A DNA stretch of 64,000 bases from an uncultured Eubacteriales bacterium. Its GTDB lineage: Bacteria > Bacillota > Clostridia > Saccharofermentanales > Saccharofermentanaceae. Below are positions 27,282-35,784 of the stretch, piece after piece (positions within the stretch are counted from its first letter, which is position 1; every line of letters starts with the position of its first letter). The DNA lies in NCBI GenBank assembly GCA_900314745.1, contig OMWK01000003.1, positions 1 to 64,000 on the forward strand, written 5' to 3'. A model generated the notes under the pieces. That model had not been told where the DNA came from and searched no databases. It was given only the letters and a program-made list of their open reading frames with translations. The translations under genes were made by a program, and so were the position numbers.

Positions 27282-29696
27282 TCAACCTACCGCTCCGCTT
27301 GATGTCTCTTCAGAAGCGTCACCTTCCTCGGACACAACGCCATCCTCGCCCTCAGGTTCAGTAGGAGCCACGTCTGAATCAGGCACTACATTTGTATCCT
27401 CCAAAGTTACGGTAACTACCGTTCCCGAGAAGACCGTACTGTTCGGAAGTTCGCCCTGGCTTACGCATATACCCATGACATCACCCTCAATATAGCAGTT
27501 GAGGTTGGCGTCTCTTAATGCCTCCATGCACTCAATGGCAGTCTTGCCGGACAGATTCGGGACGGTACTCGTGAGCATCTGTGTATTCTCTCCCTCAGGA
27601 TAGAGCATTACTATGCCGCTGCTGTAAAGCTGTGCATCCGTGGAAGGATATGTATAACCTACTATCGTCTCGGCCGTCATGTTCGCAGCGCCGTATACGC
27701 ATGATATTCCGTTATAACCGATTCTTGAAGCAGCCTCGGTGGCACTTAAGCCTACTACCGGCTGAACCCAGTATCTTGTCGTGAGCTGATCGTAATCCTC
27801 AGCTGTAAGTATTCTCGGAACACCCATGTAACGGAGAGTTCCTTCAACTATTCTTGCAGCCGTGGATGCAGCGGCAGATGAACCGACCGAGTTCTCTGCA
27901 GGCTTGTTAAGTACTACGAGAACAGCAATCTGAGGGTCGTAAGAAGGGGCGAAGCATGAGAACGAGAGAACGTGTGCACCCGCAAGCTCACCGTTCTCGA
28001 TCGTTGATGTTGAAGTCTTACCTGCAACATAGTATCCCGGAACCTGACCCGCAGAACCTGTACCTTCGTCTACAACGTCTACCATCAATTGTCTTACTCT
28101 CGCGCATGTGTCCTCGGAGAATATCGTTCTTATTACTTCGGGCTCGATCTCATCAACGATATTGCCGTTCTCATCCGTGATGTAACGGACGATGTGAGGA
28201 ACCATCAGGTTGCCGCCGTTAACTATGGCGCAGTAGGAGTTGATGAGCTGGATAGGAGTAACTGTCGCGGACTCACCGAAAGAAAGACAGCTCATATCAA
28301 TGACGCTCGGATCAGTATGGAAGATACCGGTTCCTTCAGCAGGAAGATCGATACCGGTAGTCTCGTAGAAGCCGAACATGTGAACATATCTGTAGTATCT
28401 GCTGACGCCGATTCTCTGTGCGAGCTGAACGAAGATAGGATTGCATGAATTCTCGAAGCCCTCGCGGAGCGACTCCATTCCATGGTTGCCGCCATACTGC
28501 TTCTGCATCCAGCAGGAGATCGTATCTATGTCGGATACCTGGATAGGAGCATCCGAGAAGACCTCATTCTCATTTGTAAGATTCTCTTCGAATGCAATGC
28601 ATGTGGTCAGAGCCTTGAATGTGGAGCCCGGCTCATAAGTATCGGATATGCATCTGTTTCTCCATACATTACCCATCAGGTACTCGACCTGGGCATCATC
28701 ATCCATCGAATTCCAGACGATGGCATCCATGCCGTACGGGATACCGTAAGGATCATTGAGGTCGTAATCGGGGAGCGATACCATCGCGAGTACCGCACCC
28801 GTATAAGGATTCATTACGATGGCGCATATACCGTCTCTCGGAGCATACTGAATGTATGCACTCCTGCAGACCTCCTCTGCGATCCTCTGAATATTAATAT
28901 CTATGTTAAGGACGAGGTTATTGCCGTTGACGGCAGGCTGTGTGATGGCATCGGAATAAGGAAGAACTCCCTCCGTTCCCTGGTCAACCTCCGAATACCT
29001 GTAACCGTCCGTACCGGAGAGAACGCCGTTGTAATAAGCCTCCAGTCCGTATACACCGTTAAGACTGACACCGTCGTTGCTAGCATATCCTATGATCTGC
29101 GCCGCAAGGCTTCCGTAGTTATAGTATCTCTGGGGCACTGCAAGGAAAGATATTCCTGCAAGTTCATGCTGCTGACAGTAAGTCTTCGCAGGCTCTGCAA
29201 GTTCAGCCTCTACATTTCTTATGAGGTCCATACCTGCGACGTTGTTTCTCTCGTCCGTCGGATCTTCAGGATCTACGGGAAGAACTTCGTCTATCTCCTC
29301 CGAAGGCATCTGAAGAAGCTGCGACAGATCCGAGATAAGCTGTGATCTCGTCAGTGTTCCCGAGGCGATCTCTGAGCTGCTCATAAGAATCTTGGGCGAT
29401 ACAACAACCGTATAGTTATATGTATTAGATGCGACCGGCATGTTGTTCGCATCATAGATAACGCCGCGGTCAGCTTCGTATGACATAAGTCTCCACTGCT
29501 GGTTGGACGCGGCTCTCGCATAGATATCGTAATCAATGACGGTTGTCTTATAAAGATTGCCGACCAGATAAAGCGCGAACACCCCGATAAGCGCATAAAT
29601 ACCGAGAGTCAATCCTAACGATATCCTCTCGTTGCTGCTCTTCTCAGGCTGTTTATGATTTTGTTCTTCTACTGAAGTATTCCTGTCGTCACTCAT
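27282..29696 (-). CDS. Class B penicillin-binding protein with PASTA domains (FtsI/SpoVD type)
   Basis: Septal transpeptidase with one N-terminal membrane anchor (about 28-48), a dimerisation/pedestal domain, and a transpeptidase domain with STFK at 358-361 and SCN at 417-419. The third motif is KTS (560-562) rather than the common KTG. Two PASTA-like repeats follow (about 650-770), and the C-terminus is acidic. 804 aa. Its place between ftsL and murE is that of ftsI/pbpB or spoVD; the sequence alone does not settle whether it serves vegetative division or sporulation. Confidence 0.9.
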   Translation of the reverse strand: MSDDRNTSVEEQNHKQPEKSSNERISLGLTLGIYALIGVFALYLVGNLYKTTVIDYDIYARAASNQQWRLMSYEADRGVIYDANNMPVASNTYNYTVVVSPKILMSSSEIASGTLTRSQLISDLSQLLQMPSEEIDEVLPVDPEDPTDERNNVAGMDLIRNVEAELAEPAKTYCQQHELAGISFLAVPQRYYNYGSLAAQIIGYASNDGVSLNGVYGLEAYYNGVLSGTDGYRYSEVDQGTEGVLPYSDAITQPAVNGNNLVLNIDINIQRIAEEVCRSAYIQYAPRDGICAIVMNPYTGAVLAMVSLPDYDLNDPYGIPYGMDAIVWNSMDDDAQVEYLMGNVWRNRCISDTYEPGSTFKALTTCIAFEENLTNENEVFSDAPIQVSDIDTISCWMQKQYGGNHGMESLREGFENSCNPIFVQLAQRIGVSRYYRYVHMFGFYETTGIDLPAEGTGIFHTDPSVIDMSCLSFGESATVTPIQLINSYCAIVNGGNLMVPHIVRYITDENGNIVDEIEPEVIRTIFSEDTCARVRQLMVDVVDEGTGSAGQVPGYYVAGKTSTSTIENGELAGAHVLSFSCFAPSYDPQIAVLVVLNKPAENSVGSSAAASTAARIVEGTLRYMGVPRILTAEDYDQLTTRYWVQPVVGLSATEAASRIGYNGISCVYGAANMTAETIVGYTYPSTDAQLYSSGIVMLYPEGENTQMLTSTVPNLSGKTAIECMEALRDANLNCYIEGDVMGICVSQGELPNSTVFSGTVVTVTLEDTNVVPDSDVAPTEPEGEDGVVSEEGDASEETSSGAVG

Positions 29697-29698
29697 TC

Positions 29699-30241
29699 CT
29701 ATGCTTCTTCTTCGAGGTAGTAGTTCGTCAGAGCCTCAACAGCGCTGTTATACGCCTCCTCGCTGATTCCGAACTCCTCGTCATATGATATCATAGTGAC
29801 GAGTTTGTCATCCTCCGGCATCGGAATAATCACGACCTGATTTGTGTTCGGGTCCTGCATACCGAGAGCGAGTGCCTGCGCTCTGATACTGTCCATGTCA
29901 GTTATACCGTTTACGTCCTCCTCGGAATCAAGGATATTTCTCTTCAACACCGCTATATCATCCTTGAGATCCGAATTATCTTTTGCAAGTTCCGCAAGGC
30001 CTACCTGCGGATTGATAAGTAACATAAAGAATACACCAACAAACATAATAAGACCAACAGCAATTATGGTCTCAAAGGCTCTGCTTCTTGCAGCCTTCCT
30101 GATGAGCTTCATCTCCTTCTCGTGCTCTTCCTTCTTACGGTCTTCTTCGGAAATATTGAGCGCAGGATACTCGTATACCTGCCTTGTGAGTGGCACATAT
30201 ACTTCTGTATAAAATTCGTTTGTCTTAACTGAAGACATCAT
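29699..30241 (-). CDS. ftsL: FtsL-like cell division protein
   Basis: 180 residues with a charged cytoplasmic part (EEDRKKEEHEKEMKLIRK), one membrane segment at about 57-77 (IIAVGLIMFVGVFFMLLI), then a coiled-coil periplasmic segment (AELAKDNSDLKDDIAVLKR) and a short C-terminal region. This is the layout of FtsL/DivIC-type divisome proteins. It is assigned from architecture and from its place between rsmH and the class B PBP, since FtsL sequences are poorly conserved. The N-terminal region is longer than usual. Confidence 0.75.
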   Translation of the reverse strand: MMSSVKTNEFYTEVYVPLTRQVYEYPALNISEEDRKKEEHEKEMKLIRKAARSRAFETIIAVGLIMFVGVFFMLLINPQVGLAELAKDNSDLKDDIAVLKRNILDSEEDVNGITDMDSIRAQALALGMQDPNTNQVVIIPMPEDDKLVTMISYDEEFGISEEAYNSAVEALTNYYLEEEA

Positions 30242-30252
30242 TCCTGCCCCCT

Positions 30253-31209
30253 TTATACTTCTTTTTCAAAGACCCGAAGCTTCGCGCTGTGTGATCTGTT
30301 GTTAATCTTCAATTCTTCCTTACTCGCCGTTATGGGCTTTCTGGTAATAATCTTTCCGATGCTCTTCTTCCCGCATACACACACGGGGAAATCCTTCGGA
30401 CAAGTGCAGGGATCCTGTAGAGTACGGAACTCCTCCTTTACAATGCGGTCCTCGAGTGAATGGAAGCTTATGACTGCCATCCTTCCGCCCTTCGTAAGTC
30501 TCTTGGGTCCTTCCTGCAGTAAAGTTCTGACGGAATCAAGTTCATGGTTGACCTCGATCCTTATCGCCTGGAAGCAACGCCTCGCCGGATGCTGATCCTC
30601 ATACCTTGCTTTCGAAGGCATGTAGGAAGCGATGCTTTTCGCAAGTGCGAGCGTGGAGTCAAAAGCCTTCTCCTTCCTGTCTCTCACGATGCCGGCTGCA
30701 ATCCTTCCCGCATAACGCTCCTCGCCGTAAAGCCTGAATATCTCCTCAAGCTTCTTCTCGCTGTAGGTATTAACCACAACATAAGCCGAGAGCGTCTGTG
30801 TCTCATCCATCCTCATGTCGAGAGGACCGTCGATGGCGTAGGAGAAACCTCTCTTTGCCGTATCGATCTGGTGAGACGAGACACCGAGGTCTGCAAGTAT
30901 TCCGTCTACCTTGTCAATGTTCATCTCATCGAGGACTTCCGCTATGCGCGAGAAATCCGATTTTACAGTCTTCCAGTTCTTATCCGGATGTGTCGCTGCC
31001 TTCGCATTGCATACTGCAAGAGCCTCGTCATCCTTATCGAGCGAGATGAGAAGACCTTTGGAACTTAATCTTCCGAGTATCCCCTCGCTGTGGCCTCCGC
31101 CGCCCGCCGTGCAGTCTACGTAGATACCGTCAGGCTTAATGGCAAGTGCCTCCATGCACTCCTCAAAGAGCACCGGGATATGAGAGAACTCTCCTGCACC
31201 CGTCTCCAT
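30253..31209 (-). CDS. rsmH: 16S rRNA (cytosine-1402-N4)-methyltransferase RsmH (MraW)
   Basis: Methylates the ribosomal decoding centre. HIPVLFEECMEAL at the N-terminus, VDCTAGGGGHSEGIL (SAM binding), ADLGVSSHQID and the C-terminal SFHSLEDRIVKEEF are diagnostic. A GTG at 31212 is in frame, but the ATG at 31209 gives the usual TGATG overlap with mraZ and is preferred (318 aa). Confidence 0.96.
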   Translation of the reverse strand: METGAGEFSHIPVLFEECMEALAIKPDGIYVDCTAGGGGHSEGILGRLSSKGLLISLDKDDEALAVCNAKAATHPDKNWKTVKSDFSRIAEVLDEMNIDKVDGILADLGVSSHQIDTAKRGFSYAIDGPLDMRMDETQTLSAYVVVNTYSEKKLEEIFRLYGEERYAGRIAAGIVRDRKEKAFDSTLALAKSIASYMPSKARYEDQHPARRCFQAIRIEVNHELDSVRTLLQEGPKRLTKGGRMAVISFHSLEDRIVKEEFRTLQDPCTCPKDFPVCVCGKKSIGKIITRKPITASKEELKINNRSHSAKLRVFEKEV

Positions 31210-31643
31210 CACAGGCCTTCTACGATGTACTTAGTCTCAAGACCTTCAGTGATCGACGAGATATCGTGATCCTCAGCCTCGTAGTGTGCCTTAGTGCATA
31301 TATCAAGCTTGCCGTCGATGTCGAATACGCAGATCTCATCGCCCGGCTTGGCTCCAATTCTCTCCCAGAGCTCATCGCTGACCTTGATCCTGCCCTGAGA
31401 ATCAACGCTGCATTCAAGAGCCTCACCTACGATAACTCTTCTGAGCTTACGTACCTGAGGATCCATGGAATTGAGTTTGCTTAACTGCTCTGAGACTTTG
31501 CGGAAACTCTCGGCTGTATAGACACTTAAATAACCTGAATCGAGGCTGTTGGTAACTACCAGTTCCTCTCCCAGTTCCTCTTTGTGCTTAGTGGGAATGA
31601 AGAATCTCCCCTTAGCATCAATTTTCTTAGTGTCTCTTGCCAT
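31209..31643 (-). CDS. mraZ: Transcriptional regulator MraZ
   Basis: First gene of the dcw cluster; a ring-forming DNA-binding protein with two AbrB-like SpoVT repeats. DAKGRFFIPTKHKEEL is in the first half and DSQGRIKVSDELWERIG in the second. 144 aa. No strong Shine-Dalgarno is visible before the ATG at 31643. Candidate MraZ boxes stand 48-93 bp upstream, consistent with autoregulation. Confidence 0.96.
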   Translation of the reverse strand: MARDTKKIDAKGRFFIPTKHKEELGEELVVTNSLDSGYLSVYTAESFRKVSEQLSKLNSMDPQVRKLRRVIVGEALECSVDSQGRIKVSDELWERIGAKPGDEICVFDIDGKLDICTKAHYEAEDHDISSITEGLETKYIVEGL

Positions 31644-31690
31644 AAACCCGCTTTAACTGTGTTATATTGTTACGTTTGTGCGATATACTG

Positions 31691-31736
31691 ACACTTTACT
31701 CCACTTATATGCAATCCAGTGCCACTTTCCGCCACA
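31691..31736 (-). promoter_or_regulatory. Putative MraZ operator: two pairs of GTGG boxes
   Basis: On the minus strand one pair reads GTGGCGGAAAGTGG (within 31736-31721) and a second reads GTGGAGTAAAGTGT (within 31706-31691). In each pair the boxes repeat every 10 bp, and the pairs are 31 bp apart. MraZ proteins are known to bind short direct repeats of AAAGTG[T/G] or TGGG type before mraZ. The match is by eye. Confidence 0.65.
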
Positions 31737-31743
31737 TATCTGA

Positions 31744-31772
31744 ATTATATGTGTAACTTTTTTGTTATGCAA
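31744..31772 (-). promoter_or_regulatory. Likely promoter of the dcw cluster
   Basis: On the minus strand TTGCAT (31772-31767), 17 bases, then a perfect TATAAT (31749-31744). The transcript would start just upstream of the GTGG boxes, so MraZ bound there could block initiation or early elongation. Confidence 0.65.
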
Positions 31773-32027
31773 GGACTTTTCTCGATTTTTCTTGATTTTT
31801 GTGTTGGGTGGGTTGATTTTTGTGTGGCAGCGGCTGGTGGTGGGGTGTTTTGGGGGTGGTCTTGGGTAGTTTTGGAGTGTTTTTCCGTTGTCGGATGACG
31901 TAATTACACTTGTTGAACGCCTCCACCGCCCCACTTCCCCTTCTTCAGTTGGCAACTGGAGCGGATGAAAGATAAAATGAGAAAGATATAATTAGTAAGT
32001 AATAATAAATAAGAAACTGAATAGTAT
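31773..32027 (+). other. Gene-free stretch with a G/T-rich, G-run-rich strand
   Basis: This completes the 384-bp gap between mraZ and the DUF1294 gene. From about 31785 to 31880 the plus strand is almost entirely G and T, with G-runs at 31806-31812, 31842-31845, 31852-31856 and 31864-31866 that could form a G-quadruplex. No credible open reading frame or known structured RNA was seen. A TATAAT-like box near 31987 may serve the plus-strand gene, but no good -35 box accompanies it. Confidence 0.6.
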
Positions 32028-32294
32028 ATGAAATATCTTCTGATCTACTTACTTGCAATGAGCGTAGTCACATTCGTGGTCTATGGCATAGACAAATACA
32101 AAGCCAAGAAGAATCTCTGGAGGATTCCCGAGAAGGTGCTCATCCTTCTCGCATTCATCGGCGGATCTCTCGGAGCACTCATCGGTATGGGAGTCTTTCA
32201 TCATAAGACCAGAAAGATAAAGTTCAAAGTACTCGTGCCCCTGGCACTGATAATTCATATAGGATTACTTATTGTTGTTGCTACACAGGTTTAA
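32028..32294 (+). CDS. DUF1294 family small membrane protein
   Basis: 88 residues. An N-terminal membrane segment (LLIYLLAMSVVTFVVYGIDK) leads into the family-typical YGIDKYKAKKNLWRIPEK, then LLAFIGGSLGALIGMGVFHHKTRK and a last hydrophobic segment. The GGxxGAxxGMxxFxHKTxK pattern is the DUF1294 signature. Function is unknown. It is a single-gene unit convergent with the glycan operon. No obvious ribosome binding site is present. Confidence 0.85.
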   Translation: MKYLLIYLLAMSVVTFVVYGIDKYKAKKNLWRIPEKVLILLAFIGGSLGALIGMGVFHHKTRKIKFKVLVPLALIIHIGLLIVVATQV

Positions 32295-32310
32295 GAATAA
32301 TAACGAGAAG

Positions 32311-32334
32311 AAGACCGCGGATACACGCGGTCTT
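32311..32334. terminator. Probable bidirectional terminator
   Basis: AAGACCGCG, six-base loop GATACA, CGCGGTCTT: a perfect 9-bp stem midway between two convergent genes. Both flanks carry only short T-rich tails (TCTTTGC on plus, TCTTCTTCTC on minus), so efficiency in either direction is uncertain. Confidence 0.6.
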
Positions 32335-32347
32335 TGCTATAGAGTTA

Positions 32348-33385
32348 CTATGTATTATTAATTGAGGATCGATACTTCTCGGAATCCCAATTCGTCAGGT
32401 AATCAATTTCTTCTCCACTTAACTCAGACGTACATTTACCACTAAGATATATTTTTGCAGAGTAGTCTAGTAGACTTACCGTATCGCGGGCTTTCTTCAC
32501 GTTCTCCGCTACAGCGAAACAACAACCATTCGCAACCACAGCTTTGATTTCACCATATCTGTTCCTGAATTCCTGAAGTGTTCGAACATAATCATCAGTA
32601 AGCAACGCAATCTTTGATCCGCAGTAAACAACACAATCAGGAGAATAAGCAAACTTCCACGCTCCTCCCGATCTTCCTACAGCTTCAGTAATAGCCGGAG
32701 TATCGGCTTTGTAAGCTATTGCTCCTGGCTGAACAGCCTGCAGAGCCTTGTAAAGCTCTATTCCAATCCGAGACACCTGCGAATCGAGACCTAACTCGCC
32801 GTTTATCCTATCCATTACCTCCTGATGCATTGCTATGACATCATCCATTGAATCAGCACTGACCAATAGACCATGACTGGCAAGAAAAACAACTTGTGCC
32901 TCTTTGTTGCGGAGCAGCGAATCATAATACACTTTGGCAAGTCGGATTCCCGGTGTTGCATATGGAATCTGGAGACAGTTTGGGAATATCTCCTTCAGAC
33001 GGCTCATCCCGTCATCTGAAGATGCAAGCAAAAGTACGCCCAAAGGATGGGTATGGATCGTATACTTGCGTGTAAGCGCATGAAGAAAAGTCTCTATAGA
33101 AGGACGCCTGCCGTCGATCAAAGATTTCTCAAGGATCATCTGTTCCTTATTATCTTCAATGGTTCCAACCGCAAACTGATCAGCAATGTATTTATAATCT
33201 ATAAGCGAATATCCACTCTCGGGAGTAACTTCAGTGAGTTGAACTCCTGAAGACTTGACGATCATATGACTATCATCAAGTTTTACGGATGTATTTCCTC
33301 CACCGGCCTGGACATAATCCTCATCCTGACCCACAAGTTTTGACATATAGGATAACTTCTCAGCCGCAGTTCGGTTATTAGACAT
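32348..33385 (-). CDS. Class II aldolase/adducin-fold protein
   Basis: About 345 residues. The N-terminal half has the class II aldolase pattern: DYVQAGGGNTSVKL (phosphate-binding GGGN), VKSSGVQL, and a zinc-type histidine pair in TIHTHPLGVLL. The C-terminal half resembles the rhamnulose-1-phosphate aldolase/dehydrogenase-like N-domain proteins. The frame extends to 33451 into the preceding gene, but the ATG at 33385 has GAGGTGA five bases upstream and is preferred. It is last in the nine-gene glycan operon. It may make or break a C-C bond in an unusual sugar or polyol precursor; the substrate is unknown. Confidence 0.8.
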   Translation of the reverse strand: MSNNRTAAEKLSYMSKLVGQDEDYVQAGGGNTSVKLDDSHMIVKSSGVQLTEVTPESGYSLIDYKYIADQFAVGTIEDNKEQMILEKSLIDGRRPSIETFLHALTRKYTIHTHPLGVLLLASSDDGMSRLKEIFPNCLQIPYATPGIRLAKVYYDSLLRNKEAQVVFLASHGLLVSADSMDDVIAMHQEVMDRINGELGLDSQVSRIGIELYKALQAVQPGAIAYKADTPAITEAVGRSGGAWKFAYSPDCVVYCGSKIALLTDDYVRTLQEFRNRYGEIKAVVANGCCFAVAENVKKARDTVSLLDYSAKIYLSGKCTSELSGEEIDYLTNWDSEKYRSSINNT

Positions 33386-33395
33386 ATGCGTCACC

Positions 33396-33998
33396 TCAGT
33401 CAAAGTATCTCTGCCACAATGGAATGTTATACGCCTTTGTGCAGATAGCATCGGGGATTATTCCCTGGCTGTTAAGCAATACAGCATGACTCTCGATATC
33501 TTCCGGCCTCCCCTGGAGTTCAGGAGATACGATACACAATCTGTAACCCAGATCTTTGATTTCCTTGTAATTCTCTGGAGTGAGTATGCATCGGGTAAAG
33601 CAATCAGCCCACACCCACTTGGCCTTGCCCGCCATATTACGAATGGTATCTATTCCTTCATATTCCGAGAAGCGTAATGCAGTATCTGTTATTCCATTCT
33701 GAGCTAAAAGGAATATCATTGGGAAGGAACTATCCAGGAAGAAATAATCCTTAACCCCTGCCTGCCTTACCATCTCTAGTGCTTTCCATTCAATCCTCTC
33801 GCTCTTAATATTCAGAATCATCGTTCCATGACGATATGACTTAAGATATGACTCAAAATCTTCGCCGTCTTTGAACGGATCATGTTCCATGTATATACGT
33901 CCATTAAGGTCGTCGCGAAGGTCTATCTCAACCCCATAGTTCTCCGGAATGTTATCGAGTTCAGAACTCTTATTAATGCGATGACAAATATACTGCAT
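33396..33998 (-). CDS. GDPD/PI-PLC-superfamily TIM-barrel-like protein
   Basis: 200 residues. The start ICHRIN, then GVEIDLRDDLNGRIYMEHDPF, matches the HR...E.D.......HD pattern of glycerophosphodiester phosphodiesterases, although it is shorter than the usual 240-260 residues. KYNIK-like (LNIKSER) and a late WADCFTR stretch fit the barrel core. It sits directly after a GT2 gene (adjacent stop and start) within the surface-glycan operon. Family members cleave phosphodiesters; here it may act on a glycan substituent or a nucleotide-activated intermediate. That role is inference. Confidence 0.65.
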   Translation of the reverse strand: MQYICHRINKSSELDNIPENYGVEIDLRDDLNGRIYMEHDPFKDGEDFESYLKSYRHGTMILNIKSERIEWKALEMVRQAGVKDYFFLDSSFPMIFLLAQNGITDTALRFSEYEGIDTIRNMAGKAKWVWADCFTRCILTPENYKEIKDLGYRLCIVSPELQGRPEDIESHAVLLNSQGIIPDAICTKAYNIPLWQRYFD

Positions 33999-34706
33999 TC
34001 ATTCCACCTTCCTTCTCTTAAGCCTAATACTGTAATCAAGAGTGCGTCTAATAAACTTCATTTTTGCAGAAGCACCTGTGTTCCACTTCGAACTGCCGTG
34101 TATACGCTCCGGAAATAAAACCGGGAACCTTATAATACGAAGACCACGCTTCTTTGCCATGTAAAAAGCGTACAGATCAAGAGAGAAATCGTCTGGCGGA
34201 TTCTTCCACTGTTCAAAAAAGCTGCGGCTGAACAAGTTAGGCTGAGCATTGATATCATTCATCCATTTCCCTGTAAGCAGTAGCTCAAGCACACTCATTC
34301 CAAAAGTAAAAAACACATCGCTCTTTGGTCTGCCCTTGCGATTACCCTTAACATAAAGCTCCTTGTCATAGGATTCATCAATAACTATATCCGCAGCATG
34401 CAGAACATCAGAAGGATCTGTCTGAAGATCCGCATGGGTCCACCCGAGATAATCTCCTTTGGCAGCACGAAGGCCGCTCATGATTCCAAAACCGTAACCC
34501 TGGTTCACGGCAACTGTCGTCTTCACAGCAAAAGGATACTTTTGTATCTCTCTATCGATAACCTCACCACTTCCGTCTGTCGATCCGTTATCGACTACTA
34601 TGAGTTCGATATCAGTTCTCTCCCCTATACTCTCAGAGAAACGCGCTAAAAGAAGAGGGATATTCTCTCGCTCGTTATAGCAGGGAACAACAATAGAAAA
34701 CAACAT
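33999..34706 (-). CDS. Family 2 glycosyltransferase
   Basis: GT-A enzyme with FSIVVPCYNERENIPLLLAR, then LIVVDNGSTDGSGE and GWTHADLQTDPSDV, the nucleotide and metal-binding strands of DPM1-like GT2 enzymes. It has about 235 residues and no C-terminal membrane segments. The ATG at 34706 overlaps the GtrA stop as TGATG; a GTG at 34712 is an alternative. With the GtrA-like flippase gene upstream it forms a Gtr-style pair (lipid-linked sugar made inside, then flipped out). Confidence 0.85.
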   Translation of the reverse strand: MLFSIVVPCYNERENIPLLLARFSESIGERTDIELIVVDNGSTDGSGEVIDREIQKYPFAVKTTVAVNQGYGFGIMSGLRAAKGDYLGWTHADLQTDPSDVLHAADIVIDESYDKELYVKGNRKGRPKSDVFFTFGMSVLELLLTGKWMNDINAQPNLFSRSFFEQWKNPPDDFSLDLYAFYMAKKRGLRIIRFPVLFPERIHGSSKWNTGASAKMKFIRRTLDYSIRLKRRKVE

Positions 34707-35104
34707 CAGCACGAATCTCCTCTCTTCGAAAAGACAAAGAATTTCTGACCGAGATAATTAATTATAGTACTTGTTCCGGTGGCTGCCAAAAAAGCGATTA
34801 TGCTGATATCAAGCCAATCCAAAACGGTGCGATTGATGAGCGCGTTGACCATAGCAGAGAACGCATACAGAATTATGTATTTAACAATTTCCATCGTCAA
34901 GAAAGTCCTGCTTTCAAACGTCCAAAGTTTATTAATAATGAATCCAACAGCTGCTCCCAACACATAAGATACAGCTTTCGAAGGCGTCACTGGAATACCA
35001 ATATACATCAGCAGGTGATAGCTCAGAAAATCAACAGCAACGGCTGATCCTCCGCCGACGAGGAATCGAAAGATTTCTTTTAAACTGAATCCGTTCCTGC
35101 TCAA
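34706..35104 (-). CDS. GtrA-like membrane protein
   Basis: 132 residues with four hydrophobic segments, starting FRFLVGGGSAVAVDFLSYHLL, the typical GtrA family opening, and with FIINKLWTFESR after segment two. GtrA proteins are thought to flip polyprenol-phosphate-linked sugars. The start is TTG at 35104 with AAAGGGG eight bases upstream; it overlaps the HAD gene stop as TTGA. Confidence 0.88.
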   Translation of the reverse strand: MSRNGFSLKEIFRFLVGGGSAVAVDFLSYHLLMYIGIPVTPSKAVSYVLGAAVGFIINKLWTFESRTFLTMEIVKYIILYAFSAMVNALINRTVLDWLDISIIAFLAATGTSTIINYLGQKFFVFSKRGDSC

Positions 35105-35784
35105 CCTATCATCCCCTTTAAAGCTTTCTCGAGTTCATAGAAATCCGAGACACGAACACTGTCATCTGATCCATTTCCAAACAGTATAGCCTTCATCCCA
35201 GCGTTTATAGCCCCCTGATAATCCTTAAGAGGATCATCACCAACCATTACTGCTTCTGAGGGATCACATACTCCCAGTTTTTTGAGTATCATTCTGAACG
35301 GAACTTCAGACGGCTTCTCGGCACCGCATTCCTCACTCGTTACAACCGCATCCGGATACTCATCAATACCTAGTCTTACTATTTTACGCATCTGAATATT
35401 AGCTGTAAGGTCCGTGCAAAACCCGATCTTTATCCCAGATAAACGAAGACTCTCAAGAACCTCGCAGACATTGTCATAGAGTTCTATGTTCTCAAGAAAT
35501 GCATTCCAATACGAATCGTACAGATCAAGAACATTAGCTGAGCTGTAGCATCCGGACAATTCACATATTCTCTGGGCATAAAGAAGCCTGTTATGACAAG
35601 CCGCAGTACCGGCGGTAATCGATTTGATATCTCTCTTTGCCTCTGCTAGCAGAGCATTAAACCCATCCCGTGTACAATCTGCTATCTTAGTGAAAGAAAG
35701 ATACATATTCTCAATTCCGGCACGATCACACGGATCATACGGATAAAAAGTATTATCTATGTCAAAAATAACCGCCCGTATCAT
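35101..35784 (-). CDS. HAD-superfamily hydrolase (subfamily IA-like)
   Basis: 227 residues. Motif I is VIFDIDNTFYPYD, with the nucleophile and acid aspartates at about residues 8 and 10. Motif II is FCTDLTAN, motif III has a conserved Lys (GAEKPSEVPF), and motif IV is MVGDDPLKDYQGA. A helical cap lies between motifs I and II, as in pyrimidine nucleotidase or sugar-phosphatase types. In the glycan operon it could dephosphorylate a sugar phosphate. It overlaps the upstream fusion gene by four bases. Confidence 0.85.
   Translation of the reverse strand: MIRAVIFDIDNTFYPYDPCDRAGIENMYLSFTKIADCTRDGFNALLAEAKRDIKSITAGTAACHNRLLYAQRICELSGCYSSANVLDLYDSYWNAFLENIELYDNVCEVLESLRLSGIKIGFCTDLTANIQMRKIVRLGIDEYPDAVVTSEECGAEKPSEVPFRMILKKLGVCDPSEAVMVGDDPLKDYQGAINAGMKAILFGNGSDDSVRVSDFYELEKALKGMIG

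Noticed and set aside
31662-31955. A 97-codon minus-strand open frame in the mraZ upstream region
   Set aside because: It runs through the predicted promoter, MraZ boxes and the low-complexity A/C tract, has no ribosome binding site, and its product is low-complexity and unlike a protein domain.
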